A stretch of DNA of 64,000 nt from Citrobacter rodentium NBRC 105723 = DSM 16636 (GCF_021278985.1 NZ_CP082833.1:1426001-1490000); one strand, 5' to 3'; counted from the first letter of the stretch, positions 17,008 through 26,668 are shown. Program-made: numbers and translations. Notes: a model not told the origin generated them from the letters alone.

Positions 17008-17904
17008 TTACAACCCCTTACGCGCTCTGCGCTGGGTATACACCGCATCCATCACAAATATCGCCAGCGCCACCCAGATAAAGGCGAAGGTCACCATCTT
17101 ATCCGCGCCCGGTACTTCGCCGTAAAACGTCACCGCCAGCAGGAACATCAGCGTTGGGCCAATGTACTGGAAAAAGCCCAGCGTTGAGAGACGCAGGCGC
17201 GTCGCCGCGCCGGTAAAGCACAGCAGCGGTACGGTGGTCACGACGCCCGCGGCGATCAGCAGCAGGTTGAGCGACATCGGGTTTTGCCCCATATGGCTGG
17301 TTGGGCTGTCGGCAATACCGAACAGATAAATTGCCGCCACCGGCAACAGCCATAGCGTTTCGAATAGCATCCCGGTTTGCGCTTCAACAGCGATCTTCTT
17401 GCGCACCAGGCCGTAAAAGGCAAAGCTGAAGGCCAGGCCCAGCGCGATAATCGGCAGCGAACCGAAGGTCCATAGCTGCACCAGCACGCCGCACACCGCC
17501 AGGATCACCGCCAGCCACTGCATCCGGCGAAAGCGTTCGCCAAGAAACAGCATCCCCAGCAGGATATTCACTAGCGGGTTGATAAAGTAACCGAGGCTGG
17601 CCTCCAGCATATGATGGTTGTTGACCGCCCAGATAAACAGCAGCCAGTTGCCGCCGATGAGTACGGCAGAGAGCGCCAGCAGGAACACCTTCTTTGGCGT
17701 TTGCAGCAGCGTTTTAACGCCTGACCACTGACGGCTGACGCTCATCAGCGCCACCATAAAGAAAAATGACCAGATCACGCGATGGGTCAGAATTTCGTCA
17801 GCGGGAACGTAATGAATCAGCTTGAAGTACGCGGGAGCCACGCCCCAAATAAAATAAGCGGCAAGAGCGAGTAAAACGCCCTGCCGCGTTTGCTTTGCAT
17901 CCAT
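17008..17904 (-). CDS. rarD: RarD, EamA/DMT-superfamily transporter
   Basis: 298 residues with about ten hydrophobic segments in two EamA-type halves. The N-terminus MDAKQTRQGVLLALAAYF and the WAVNNHHMLEASLGYFINPLVN segment are hallmarks of RarD. Named from chloramphenicol sensitivity, it is a predicted inner-membrane permease with no settled substrate. It is transcribed leftward toward the insertion element. yigF and yigG, which separate corA and rarD in E. coli, are absent. Confidence 0.94.
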   Translation of the reverse strand: MDAKQTRQGVLLALAAYFIWGVAPAYFKLIHYVPADEILTHRVIWSFFFMVALMSVSRQWSGVKTLLQTPKKVFLLALSAVLIGGNWLLFIWAVNNHHMLEASLGYFINPLVNILLGMLFLGERFRRMQWLAVILAVCGVLVQLWTFGSLPIIALGLAFSFAFYGLVRKKIAVEAQTGMLFETLWLLPVAAIYLFGIADSPTSHMGQNPMSLNLLLIAAGVVTTVPLLCFTGAATRLRLSTLGFFQYIGPTLMFLLAVTFYGEVPGADKMVTFAFIWVALAIFVMDAVYTQRRARKGL

Positions 17905-17947
17905 CGGGAAAACTCATGTCTGAAATGTAACAACAGTTTATCGTGTT

Positions 17948-18415
17948 TTACCCTACCATATAAGTGGCGGTGGCGCTGGCAATGTAAAGCTGATCTTCGT
18001 TATGCAATTCCACCCGCGCCACGGCGACTTTGTTCCCGGCCCGCAGCAGGCTGCTGGTAGCGGTGAAGCGGTTGCCTCTGCCCGGACGCAGGTAGTCGAC
18101 ACGCAGGTCGATCGTACCCATGCGCGACAGGCGCTGGCGCAGTTCGTCTTCGCCGATCGTCTCATGACGGGTTAGCGTGCTGCCGACGCAAACCAGCCCG
18201 GCGGCGACATCCAGCGCAGAGGCGATGACCCCGCCATGCAGAATGCTTTGCGCCCAGTTGCCAACCATCATCGGCTGATTTGTAAAGGCCAGTTGGGCAA
18301 AGTCTTTTTCGTAGCGTTCCAGCTCCAGCCCCAGCGCCCGGTTAAACGGCATATGATAGACAAACATTTCGCCCACAAGCTTCAGGGCTTGCTCCGCGGT
18401 GAGAACAGCAGACAT
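17948..18415 (-). CDS. yigI: YigI, hotdog-fold acyl-CoA thioesterase
   Basis: 155 residues with the PaaI-like hotdog signature: HGGVIASALDVAAGL holds the central helix and the conserved His-Gly-Gly. E. coli YigI has been described as a medium- and long-chain acyl-CoA thioesterase. It lies 43 nt upstream of rarD on the same strand and diverges from pldA. Confidence 0.92.
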   Translation of the reverse strand: MSAVLTAEQALKLVGEMFVYHMPFNRALGLELERYEKDFAQLAFTNQPMMVGNWAQSILHGGVIASALDVAAGLVCVGSTLTRHETIGEDELRQRLSRMGTIDLRVDYLRPGRGNRFTATSSLLRAGNKVAVARVELHNEDQLYIASATATYMVG

Positions 18416-18579
18416 ACGATTTTGTCACTCCATTGGTTAATGAAATGTTGATGTTATGCTTCTTGTTTGTTGATTTCTACTTTAAGACGGGATAACTAAC
18501 CGCGGCGTGTGTAAATATGTAGAATGACAGGCACAATTTTATTCAAATCTTAAATATTTTGTTCAGGAGAACAACACGA

Positions 18580-19449
18580 ATGCGGGCGATTCTGGGTGGG
18601 TTAACGGCAGCCGCCATGCTGCCAGTGGCAGCATTTGCGCAAGAAGCGACGGTAAAAGAAGTACATGATACGCCAGCGGTACAGGGCAGCATTATCGCCA
18701 ATATGCTGGTAGAGCATGATAACCCGTTCACGCTTTACCCTTACGACACTAACTACCTGATCTACACCAATACCAGCGACCTAAACAAAGAAGCGATCAG
18801 CACCTATAACTGGTCTGAAAACGCCCGTAAAGATGAAGTGAAATTCCAGTTGAGCCTGGCGTTCCCGCTGTGGCGGGGGATCCTCGGACCGAACTCGGTG
18901 CTTGGCGCATCGTATACGCAGAAATCCTGGTGGCAGTTGTCCAACAGCGAAGAGTCTGCGCCGTTTCGGGAAACTAACTATGAGCCGCAGCTGTTTCTCG
19001 GCTTTGCGACCGACTATCGCTTTGCGGGCTGGACGCTGCGCGATATTGAAATGGGCTACAACCACGATTCCAATGGCCGCTCCGACCCGACCTCCCGCAG
19101 CTGGAACCGTCTTTACACGCGCCTGATGGCGCAAAACGGCAACTGGCTGGTGGAAGTGAAGCCGTGGTATGTCATCGGCAGCACTGACGATAACCCGGAT
19201 ATCACCAAATATATGGGCTACTATCAGCTGAAGATCGGTTATCACCTGGGCGATGCGGTGCTGAGCGCGAAGGGACAATATAACTGGAATACCGGCTACG
19301 GCGGCGCCGAGCTGGGTCTGAGCTATCCGCTGACGAAGCACGTCCGTCTCTACACCCAGGTGTACAGCGGCTATGGCGAATCACTTATCGACTATAACTT
19401 TAACCAGACGCGCGTGGGCGTTGGCGTGATGCTTAACGACATCTTCTGA
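18580..19449 (+). CDS. pldA: Outer-membrane phospholipase A1 (OmpLA)
   Basis: 289 residues from ATG 18580, preceded by CAGGAGAAC; an in-frame TTG at 18559 gives a longer form with no support. A signal peptide ends at about residue 20 (AAFA/QEA). The mature protein is a 12-strand beta-barrel with C-terminal aromatic Phe for BAM recognition. The active site is in MGYNHDSNGRSDP (catalytic His and Ser, 142 and 144 in mature numbering), with a calcium-dependent dimer. It degrades phospholipids that reach the outer leaflet and so signals loss of asymmetry. Confidence 0.97.
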   Translation: MRAILGGLTAAAMLPVAAFAQEATVKEVHDTPAVQGSIIANMLVEHDNPFTLYPYDTNYLIYTNTSDLNKEAISTYNWSENARKDEVKFQLSLAFPLWRGILGPNSVLGASYTQKSWWQLSNSEESAPFRETNYEPQLFLGFATDYRFAGWTLRDIEMGYNHDSNGRSDPTSRSWNRLYTRLMAQNGNWLVEVKPWYVIGSTDDNPDITKYMGYYQLKIGYHLGDAVLSAKGQYNWNTGYGGAELGLSYPLTKHVRLYTQVYSGYGESLIDYNFNQTRVGVGVMLNDIF

Positions 19450-19475
19450 TCGATTAAACATTGCAGTTTCTCTCT

Positions 19476-19505
19476 CAGGCGCTGAAAATAGCGCCTGTTT
19501 TGTTT
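19476..19505 (+). terminator. Terminator of pldA
   Basis: CAGGCGCT-GAAAAT-AGCGCCTG, a perfect 8-bp stem followed by TTTTGTTTG. It separates pldA from recQ. Confidence 0.88.
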
Positions 19506-19525
19506 GATGGGCGAACGGGGTGAAT

Positions 19526-21355
19526 GTGGCGCAGGCGGAAGTGATGAATCTGGAGTCCGGGGCTAAACAGGTTTTGCAGGAAACCTTTGGCTACCAACAG
19601 TTCCGCCCGGGTCAGGAAGCGATCATTGACACCGTTATGTCCGGACGCGACTGCCTGGTGGTGATGCCGACCGGCGGCGGAAAATCGCTGTGCTATCAAA
19701 TTCCCGCCTTACTGCTTAATGGCCTGACGGTTGTGGTATCGCCGCTGATCTCCCTGATGAAAGACCAGGTCGATCAGCTGCTGGCGAACGGCGTGGCGGC
19801 GGCCTGCCTGAATTCGACCCAGACGCGTGAACAGCAGCTTGAGGTGATGGCCGGATGCCGCAGCGGGAAAATCCGCCTGCTGTATATCGCGCCTGAGCGG
19901 CTGATGCTGGATAACTTTCTTGAGCATCTGGCGCACTGGAATCCGGCGTTGCTGGCCGTCGATGAGGCGCACTGTATTTCCCAGTGGGGCCACGATTTCC
20001 GCCCGGAATACGCGGCGTTAGGCCAGCTTCGCCAGCGCTTCCCTGCGCTACCGTTTATGGCGCTGACCGCCACGGCGGATGAAACCACCCGGCTGGATAT
20101 TGTTCGTTTATTAGGCCTCAACGACCCCTTAATTCAGATCAGCAGCTTTGACCGGCCCAACATTCGCTACATGCTGATGGAGAAATTTAAGCCTCTCGAC
20201 CAGCTGATGCGCTACGTGCAGGAGCAGCGCGGCAAGTCCGGCATCATTTACTGCAATAGCCGGGCGAAGGTGGAAGACACCGCTGCGCGCCTGCAAAGCC
20301 GGGGGCTCAGCGCGGCGGCATACCATGCGGGGCTGGAGAATCACGTTCGCGCCGACGTGCAGGAGAAATTCCAGCGCGACGATCTGCAAATCGTGGTGGC
20401 GACCGTGGCGTTCGGGATGGGCATCAACAAGCCCAACGTGCGCTTTGTGGTCCATTTTGATATTCCGCGCAACATTGAATCCTACTATCAGGAAACCGGT
20501 CGCGCTGGTCGCGACGGTCTGCCAGCGGAAGCGATGCTGTTTTACGATCCGGCGGATATGGCGTGGCTGCGCCGCTGTCTGGAAGAGAAACCGCAGGGCC
20601 AGTTGCAGGATATAGAGCGACACAAGCTCAATGCGATGGGGGCGTTTGCCGAGGCGCAGACCTGTCGCCGTCTGGTGCTGCTGAACTACTTTGGCGAAGG
20701 GCGGCAGGAGCCGTGCGGCAACTGCGATATCTGTCTCGATCCGCCAAAACGCTATGATGGCCTGAAGGATGCGCAGATTGCCCTCTCGACTATCGGGCGG
20801 GTAAATCAGCGTTTCGGGATGGGCTACGTGGTTGAGGTGATCCGCGGCGCGAACAACCAGCGCATCCGCGAACTGGGCCACGACAAGCTCAAGGTTTACG
20901 GCATGGGTCGCGAGAAGAGCCATGAGCACTGGGTCAGCGTGATCCGTCAGCTGATTCATCTGGGACTGGTGATGCAGAATATCGCCCAGCATTCGGCGTT
21001 ACAAATGACCGACGCGGCGCGCCCGGTGCTGCGCGGCGAAGCGTCGCTGCAGCTGGCCGTTCCGCGTATCGTCGCTCTTAAGCCGCGGGTCATGCAGAAA
21101 TCCTTTGGCGGCAATTACGATCGCAAACTGTTTTCCAAACTGCGCAAGCTGCGTAAAGCGATTGCTGATGAAGAGAACATCCCGCCATACGTGGTGTTTA
21201 ACGATGCTACGCTGATTGAGATGGCGGAACAGATGCCGGTTTCCGCCAGCGAAATGCTCAGCGTTAACGGCGTGGGTATGCGCAAACTGGAGCGCTTCGG
21301 TAAAGAGTTTATGGCGCTGATTCGCGCCCACGTCGACGGTGACGATGAGGAGTAG
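19526..21355 (+). CDS. recQ: ATP-dependent DNA helicase RecQ
   Basis: 609 residues from GTG 19526; GTG 19520 in frame is the alternative and would add two residues. Domains: helicase core with Walker A MPTGGGKS (about 49-56), DEAH box VDEAHCISQWGHDFR, and motif VI ETGRAGRDG; RecQ-C-terminal zinc-binding cysteines in QTCRR...EPCGNCDIC; winged helix; and a C-terminal HRDC domain (about 530-605). It unwinds 3' to 5' in RecF-pathway recombination and suppresses illegitimate exchange. Confidence 0.97.
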   Translation: MAQAEVMNLESGAKQVLQETFGYQQFRPGQEAIIDTVMSGRDCLVVMPTGGGKSLCYQIPALLLNGLTVVVSPLISLMKDQVDQLLANGVAAACLNSTQTREQQLEVMAGCRSGKIRLLYIAPERLMLDNFLEHLAHWNPALLAVDEAHCISQWGHDFRPEYAALGQLRQRFPALPFMALTATADETTRLDIVRLLGLNDPLIQISSFDRPNIRYMLMEKFKPLDQLMRYVQEQRGKSGIIYCNSRAKVEDTAARLQSRGLSAAAYHAGLENHVRADVQEKFQRDDLQIVVATVAFGMGINKPNVRFVVHFDIPRNIESYYQETGRAGRDGLPAEAMLFYDPADMAWLRRCLEEKPQGQLQDIERHKLNAMGAFAEAQTCRRLVLLNYFGEGRQEPCGNCDICLDPPKRYDGLKDAQIALSTIGRVNQRFGMGYVVEVIRGANNQRIRELGHDKLKVYGMGREKSHEHWVSVIRQLIHLGLVMQNIAQHSALQMTDAARPVLRGEASLQLAVPRIVALKPRVMQKSFGGNYDRKLFSKLRKLRKAIADEENIPPYVVFNDATLIEMAEQMPVSASEMLSVNGVGMRKLERFGKEFMALIRAHVDGDDEE

Positions 21356-21421
21356 CCAGCCCGGCAAAAAAGTGTCAGGATGGTGACTCACTGAACTATT
21401 TCCCCCGCGAGTATATCGATC

Positions 21422-22042
21422 ATGCTTATGTTATTTCTCACCGTGGCGATGGTGCACATTGTGGCGCTGATGAGCCCGGGTCCGGATTTCTTTTTCGTTT
21501 CGCAGACCGCCGTCAGCCGCTCACGTAAAGAAGCGATGATGGGTGTGCTGGGGATCACCTGCGGCGTCATGGTCTGGGCGGGCATCGCGCTGCTCGGCCT
21601 GCATCTGATTATCCAAAAAATGGCCTGGCTGCACACCATTATTATGGTCGGCGGCGGCCTGTATCTGTGCTGGATGGGCTACCAGATGCTGCGTGGGGCG
21701 CTGAAAAAGCAGGACGCAGCCGCGCCTGCGCCTCAGGTTGAACTGGCGCAAAGCGGGCGCAGCTTCCTGAAAGGTCTGCTGACTAACCTGGCCAATCCGA
21801 AAGCGATTATCTATTTCGGCTCGGTGTTCTCTCTGTTTGTTGGCGATAACGTCGGCACTGCCGCGCGCTGGGGGATTTTCGTGCTGATTATCGTGGAGAC
21901 ATTCGCATGGTTTACGGTGGTGGCCAGCCTGTTCGCGCTGCCGCGGATGCGTCGCGGCTATCAGCGGCTGGCGAAATGGATCGATGGCGTTGCCGGCGCG
22001 CTGTTCGCCGGGTTTGGCATCCATTTGATCATTTCGCGCTGA
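21422..22042 (+). CDS. rhtC: Threonine exporter RhtC
   Basis: 206 residues, LysE/RhtB family with about six membrane helices. The family motif MSPGPDFFFV is near residue 17, and the NLANPKAIIYF segment is conserved. RhtC exports L-threonine across the inner membrane. It is followed by a palindrome and faces rhtB convergently. Confidence 0.95.
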   Translation: MLMLFLTVAMVHIVALMSPGPDFFFVSQTAVSRSRKEAMMGVLGITCGVMVWAGIALLGLHLIIQKMAWLHTIIMVGGGLYLCWMGYQMLRGALKKQDAAAPAPQVELAQSGRSFLKGLLTNLANPKAIIYFGSVFSLFVGDNVGTAARWGIFVLIIVETFAWFTVVASLFALPRMRRGYQRLAKWIDGVAGALFAGFGIHLIISR

Positions 22043-22051
22043 TCTTCTTCC

Positions 22052-22074
22052 CGCCCGGGCATCATACCCGGGCG
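22052..22074. terminator. Palindrome between convergent rhtC and rhtB
   Basis: CGCCCGGG-CATCATA-CCCGGGCG, a perfect 8-bp GC stem. There is no clear T run on either strand, so it may be a stabilising hairpin rather than a classic terminator. Confidence 0.6.
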
Positions 22075-22186
22075 AATGTCCTGCTACTGCGCCAGTTTAT
22101 ACCACCTGAACATCTTGTGTGTTCCCAGTCTGCTCCCTGTCGTTTATCAGCAAGTTAACAATGCATTGCGAACGTGATTCCATTTA

Positions 22187-22807
22187 TTACGCATGCCTTG
22201 CCGTGGTCAGTAGCGCCCCTATCAGCATAAACAGCGAACCAAACGCTTTATTCAGCGCTTTCATCTGCTTCGGCCCTTTAATCCATTGCGCGATGCGCTG
22301 CGCCAGCGTGGCGTAACCAATCATCACCACGATGTCGACCACAATCGTCGTGACGCCGAGGATGAGATACTGCATCAGCTGCGGCTCCTTCGGCATAATG
22401 AACTGCGGGAACAGCGCGGCGAGAAAGACAATGCTTTTCGGATTGGTCAGATTCACCAGCACGGCGCGTTGAAAAAGTCGCCCGCGGGAGCGGGTATTCG
22501 CCATCGTATTCAGATCTATTGCGCCCGCTGCGCGCCACTGCTGGATGCCCAGCCAGATCAGATAGGCCGCGCCCGCCCATTTCAGCACCTCAAAGGCGAG
22601 CAGCGAGCGCGAGAACAGCGTTCCCAGGCCGACGCCGACCAGCACAATATGTATCGCAAGGCCAGTCTGTAACCCGGCGATGGACGCCGCTGCGCCACGA
22701 TAGCCGTGGTTGATGGCGGTGGTCATGGTGTTAATAGCGCCAGAGCCGGGCGAAAGGCTCAGAATTATGGCAGTCAAAAGGTAGGCGAACCACCATTCAA
22801 AGGTCAT
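22187..22807 (-). CDS. rhtB: Homoserine/homoserine lactone exporter RhtB
   Basis: 206 residues, same family as RhtC; LSLSPGSGAINTM near residue 17 and VNLTNPKSIVF are the signature segments. Hydrophobicity gives five or six membrane helices. E. coli RhtB exports homoserine, homoserine lactone and some threonine. The rhtB-rhtC pair is convergent and probably arose by duplication. Confidence 0.95.
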   Translation of the reverse strand: MTFEWWFAYLLTAIILSLSPGSGAINTMTTAINHGYRGAAASIAGLQTGLAIHIVLVGVGLGTLFSRSLLAFEVLKWAGAAYLIWLGIQQWRAAGAIDLNTMANTRSRGRLFQRAVLVNLTNPKSIVFLAALFPQFIMPKEPQLMQYLILGVTTIVVDIVVMIGYATLAQRIAQWIKGPKQMKALNKAFGSLFMLIGALLTTARHA

Positions 22808-22917
22808 GTGAAATTCCCTGCTTGTCTGTTTTTATGCCACAATACCCTACTGTTGCGCGGTTGTATCAGGCAACGGCGAAAAAATGATTTTACCGGGCAA
22901 ACGAGGCTGGATATCCG

Positions 22918-23940
22918 ATGTTTCAGCAGCAAAAAGACTGGGAAACAAGAGAAAATGCGTTCGCGGCTTTTGCAATGGGGCCTCTGACCGATTTCTGGCG
23001 CCAGCGCGAGGAAGCGGAATTTACCAGCGTGGATAATTTGCCGGTGCGTTTCGTCCGTTTTTGCGCCGGGAAGAACGATCGGGTCATTGTGATTTGTCCG
23101 GGACGTATCGAAAGCTACGTTAAATACGCCGAACTGGCCTATGACCTGTTTCATGAGGGCTTCGATATTCTCATTATCGACCATCGCGGTCAGGGGCGTT
23201 CAGGGCGTATGCTGTCCGATCCACATCGTGGTCATGTCGAAAACTTTAACGACTATGTGGATGATTTAACCGCGTTCTGGCAGCAGGAGGTCCAGCCGGG
23301 GCCGTGGCGGAAACGCTATATTCTGGCGCACTCAATGGGCGGCGCGATTGCGACGCTGTTTCTGCAACGTCATCCGCACCAGTGCGATGCCATCGCGCTC
23401 TGCGCGCCGATGTTCGGGATTATGATGCGTCTGCCCGACTGGGTGGTGCGGCATATTCTCGACTGGGCTGAGGGGCATCCGCGGTTCCGCGAAGGTTACG
23501 CTATCGGCACCGGGCGCTGGCGGGCGTTGCCGTTCGGCATGAATCTGTTAACGCATAGCCGACAGCGTTACCGGCGTAACCTGCGTTTTTATGCTGACGA
23601 GCCGCAGCTGCGCGTCGGCGGTCCGACCTACCACTGGGTGCGCGAAGGCATTCTGGCGGCGGAGCAGGTGCTGGCCGGGGCGGGCGATGACGCCACGCCG
23701 ACGCTATTGATTCAGGCAGAAGAAGAGCGTGTGGTGGATAACCGCATGCACGATCGTTATTGTGAAATTCGCGCTGCGGCGGGGTACCCGGTCGAAGGGG
23801 AGCAACCGCTGGTCATTAAAGGCGCGTACCATGAGATCCTTTTTGAAAAGGACGCCATGCGCTCAGTCGCGCTTAACGCTATTGTTGATTTTTTCAACAA
23901 GCATAACTCACCAGCGGAAACCGCTTTATTCAGAGGTTGA
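22918..23940 (+). CDS. pldB: Lysophospholipase L2
   Basis: 340 residues with an alpha/beta-hydrolase fold. The nucleophile elbow is LAHSMGGAIA near residue 141, the oxyanion and acid regions include DHRGQGRSGR and QAEEERVVDN, and the catalytic His is in KGAYHEIL. It cleaves lysophospholipids at the inner membrane. yigL begins 8 nt after its stop. In Salmonella the SgrS sRNA pairs within pldB and stabilises a 3' fragment carrying yigL; the pairing was not checked here. Confidence 0.96.
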   Translation: MFQQQKDWETRENAFAAFAMGPLTDFWRQREEAEFTSVDNLPVRFVRFCAGKNDRVIVICPGRIESYVKYAELAYDLFHEGFDILIIDHRGQGRSGRMLSDPHRGHVENFNDYVDDLTAFWQQEVQPGPWRKRYILAHSMGGAIATLFLQRHPHQCDAIALCAPMFGIMMRLPDWVVRHILDWAEGHPRFREGYAIGTGRWRALPFGMNLLTHSRQRYRRNLRFYADEPQLRVGGPTYHWVREGILAAEQVLAGAGDDATPTLLIQAEEERVVDNRMHDRYCEIRAAAGYPVEGEQPLVIKGAYHEILFEKDAMRSVALNAIVDFFNKHNSPAETALFRG

Positions 23941-23948
23941 ATTTTTAT

Positions 23949-24749
23949 ATGTATCAGGTTGTTGCGTCTGATTTAGATGGCACGTTGCTCTCGCCCGACC
24001 ATACCTTATCTCCTTACGCCAAAGAGACGCTGAAGCTGCTGACCGCGCGCGGCGTTAACTTTGTTTTCGCCACCGGTCGTCACCATGTCGATGTCGGACA
24101 GATCCGCGATAATCTGGCGATCAGGTCCTATATGATCACCTCTAACGGCGCGCGGGTGCATGATATGGACGGTAATCTGGTGTTTACCCACAACCTGGAT
24201 CGCGATATCGCCAGCGACCTGTTTGGCGTGGTAAATGCGAATCCGGATATCATCACTAACGTCTACCGTGACGATGAATGGTTTATGAACCGCCATCGTC
24301 CGGATGAAATGCGTTTTTTTAAAGAGGCGGTATTTAACTATTCGCTGTTTGAGCCTGCGCTGCTTGAGCCGGAAGGGGTCAGCAAAGTGTTCTTCACCAG
24401 CGATAGCCATGAAGCGCTGTTGCCGCTGGAACAGGCCATAAACGCCCGCTGGGGCGATCGCGTGAACGTCAGTTTCTCCACGCTTACCTGTCTGGAGGTG
24501 ATGGCTGGCGGCGTCTCAAAAGGCCATGCGCTGGAAGCGGTAGCGAAGGCGATGGGCTACAGTCTGGCCGACTGCATCGCCTTTGGCGACGGCATGAACG
24601 ACGCTGAAATGCTGACGATGGCGGGCAAAGGCTGCATTATGGGCAACGCTCACCAGCGGCTAAAAGATCTCTATCCGCAGCTGGAGGTGATCGGCATTAA
24701 CGCCGATGACGCGGTGCCGCACTACCTGCGCGATCTGTTTTTACGTTAA
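23949..24749 (+). CDS. yigL: YigL, HAD-family (Cof-type) sugar/pyridoxal phosphatase
   Basis: 266 residues from ATG 23949; an earlier in-frame start at 23937 overlaps the pldB end and has no support. HAD motifs: DLDGTLL near residue 8, TSNGA, and FGDGMNDAEML near the C-terminus, with a type IIB cap. E. coli YigL dephosphorylates sugar phosphates, helping cells survive glucose-phosphate stress, and also pyridoxal phosphate. Likely cotranscribed with pldB. Confidence 0.96.
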   Translation: MYQVVASDLDGTLLSPDHTLSPYAKETLKLLTARGVNFVFATGRHHVDVGQIRDNLAIRSYMITSNGARVHDMDGNLVFTHNLDRDIASDLFGVVNANPDIITNVYRDDEWFMNRHRPDEMRFFKEAVFNYSLFEPALLEPEGVSKVFFTSDSHEALLPLEQAINARWGDRVNVSFSTLTCLEVMAGGVSKGHALEAVAKAMGYSLADCIAFGDGMNDAEMLTMAGKGCIMGNAHQRLKDLYPQLEVIGINADDAVPHYLRDLFLR

Positions 24750-24828
24750 TCGACTGTTTATTCGTTAGCCAGTTGTCAACCTGACTCTCCGCTACAATGG
24801 ATGCTCCTTGTTCTCAGAGATATCCATT

Positions 24829-25728
24829 GTGGCGTTACTCATTATTACCACCATCCTGTGGGCTTTCTCCTTCAGCCTGTATGGCGAATACCTTGCCGGG
24901 CATGTCGACAGCTATTTTGCCGTGCTGGTGCGGGTGGGGCTCGCGGCGCTGGTCTTTCTGCCGTTCCTGCGCACCCGTGGCCATAGCCTGAAAACGGCAG
25001 GGCTGTACATGCTGGTGGGCGCGATGCAGCTTGGCATTATGTACATGCTGAGTTTCCATGCCTATCTCTACCTGACGGTTTCTGAACTGCTGCTGTTTAC
25101 GGTGCTGACGCCGCTCTATATCACCCTGATTTATGACCTGATGAGCAGACGTCGCCTGCGCTGGGGCTATGCGTTCAGCGCGCTGCTGGCGGTGATTGGC
25201 GCCGGGATTATTCGTTATGACCAGGTCACCGACCACTTCTGGACCGGCCTGCTGCTGGTCCAGCTTTCCAATATCAGCTTTGCCATTGGCATGGTGGGCT
25301 ATAAGCGCCTGATGGAAACCCGTCCGATGCCGCAGCATAACGCTTTTGCCTGGTTTTACGTCGGCGCGTTTCTGGTGGCGGTGGTGGCCTGGTTTGCTCT
25401 GGGCAACGGGCAGAAAATGCCGCAAACGTCGCTCCAGTGGGGTATCCTGGTGTTTCTGGGCGTGGCGGCGTCAGGAATTGGCTACTTCATGTGGAACTAC
25501 GGCGCAACCCAGGTGGACGCCGGTACGTTAGGCATTATGAACAACATGCATGTGCCGGCGGGACTGCTGGTCAATCTGGCGATCTGGCATCAGCAGCCTC
25601 ACTGGCCGAGCTTTATTACAGGCGCGGCTGTGATCCTGGCTTCGCTGTGGGTGCATCGCCGCTGGGTCGCTCCGCGCTCCGCACAAACGGCAGATGATCG
25701 CAGGCGTGATTGCGCGCCGAGCGAATAA
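24829..25728 (+). CDS. bioP: Biotin transporter BioP (YigM)
   Basis: 299 residues from GTG 24829, as in E. coli; a TTG at 24808 in frame adds seven residues. Ten predicted membrane helices in two EamA halves; GYFMWNYGATQVDAGTLGIMNNMHVP is conserved in the family. E. coli YigM is the high-affinity biotin uptake system. Its last 113 bp overlap the 3' end of metR on the other strand. Confidence 0.95.
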   Translation: MALLIITTILWAFSFSLYGEYLAGHVDSYFAVLVRVGLAALVFLPFLRTRGHSLKTAGLYMLVGAMQLGIMYMLSFHAYLYLTVSELLLFTVLTPLYITLIYDLMSRRRLRWGYAFSALLAVIGAGIIRYDQVTDHFWTGLLLVQLSNISFAIGMVGYKRLMETRPMPQHNAFAWFYVGAFLVAVVAWFALGNGQKMPQTSLQWGILVFLGVAASGIGYFMWNYGATQVDAGTLGIMNNMHVPAGLLVNLAIWHQQPHWPSFITGAAVILASLWVHRRWVAPRSAQTADDRRRDCAPSE

Positions 25729-26569
25729 ACGCTTCGGTCACCGGCTGGCGCTGCTCGCCGTCGCGCACGGCGGCGTAGAGGCGGCTCCATAATCCATCGC
25801 CCAGGGTTTTAGTCACCACCAGGCCCTGGCGTTCAAAACTCTCCACCACCCAGTGCGGCAGGGCGGCGATGCCCATTTTTGCCGCTACCATCTGAATCAT
25901 CAGCAGCGTGTTATCCACGCTTTTCAGCGCCGGACTGACCCCCGCAGGCTGCAGGAAATGTCGCCAGACATCCAGTCGGCTGCGCTGGACCGGATAGATC
26001 AACAACGTTTCGCTGGCCAAATCTTCCGGCGTGACCTGTGTTTTACCGGCCAGCGGGTGGTCGGGCGCCAGCACCAAACGCACCTCAAAATCGAACATCG
26101 GCGAATAGTGCAGGCCGCTGCGCGGCAGAATGTCGGAGGTCAACACCAGATCCAGCTCGTCCTGTTGCAGCGCAGGCTGGGGATCAAAGGTCACGCCGGA
26201 TTTGAAATCCATCTCCACCTGCGGCCATTTGACGCGGAAGTTTTCCAGCGCCGGGGTCAGCCACTGAATGCAGCTATGGCACTCAATAGCGATGCGCAGA
26301 CGCGTTTGCTGCGGTTCATTGCAGGCCTGTAGCGCGCGGCTAATTTGCGGCAACACCTGGTTGGCCAGCTGCAACAAAATCTCGCCCTGCGGCGTAAAGC
26401 GCAGCGGCTGGCTCTTACGTATAAACAGCCGGAAGCCAAGGCGCTGTTCCAGATCGCTGAACTGGTGGGACAGGGCGGACTGGGTTTGATGTAGCGTTGC
26501 CGCGGCGGCGGCGAGCGACCCGGTATTCCGCAACGCCTGGAGCGTTTTCAGGTGTTTAATCTCGATCAT
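25616..26569 (-). CDS. metR: LysR-type regulator MetR
   Basis: 317 residues. The N-terminal winged helix (TLQALRNTGSLAAAAATLHQTQSALSH...) binds DNA and the rest is the periplasmic-binding-protein-like effector domain that senses homocysteine. It activates metE and other methionine genes and represses itself. It diverges from metE. The C-terminal tail is encoded on DNA that also encodes the BioP C-terminus. Confidence 0.97.
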   Translation of the reverse strand: MIEIKHLKTLQALRNTGSLAAAAATLHQTQSALSHQFSDLEQRLGFRLFIRKSQPLRFTPQGEILLQLANQVLPQISRALQACNEPQQTRLRIAIECHSCIQWLTPALENFRVKWPQVEMDFKSGVTFDPQPALQQDELDLVLTSDILPRSGLHYSPMFDFEVRLVLAPDHPLAGKTQVTPEDLASETLLIYPVQRSRLDVWRHFLQPAGVSPALKSVDNTLLMIQMVAAKMGIAALPHWVVESFERQGLVVTKTLGDGLWSRLYAAVRDGEQRQPVTEAFIRSARNHACDHLPFVRSAERPSGDAPTAKPGSQPRL

Positions 26570-26581
26570 GAAAGTCCTTCA
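26569..26581. promoter_or_regulatory. MetR binding site
   Basis: TGAA-N5-TTCA, a perfect match to the MetR consensus, overlapping the first base of metR. A weaker related sequence follows at about 26590-26602. Confidence 0.85.
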
Positions 26582-26632
26582 CTTCGGCATGAGCAAATTG
26601 CGCTTGAGGAATATACAGTAACCGCCAAATAT

Positions 26633-26656
26633 GGATGTGTAAACATCTGGATGGCT
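26633..26656. promoter_or_regulatory. MetJ boxes in the metR-metE region
   Basis: Three tandem octamers GGATGTGT, AAACATCT and GGATGGCT match AGACGTCT at 5, 6 and 5 of 8 positions. MetJ with S-adenosylmethionine binds cooperatively to such arrays, repressing both divergent genes. Confidence 0.7.
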
Positions 26657-26668
26657 AAATCCTGTGTC

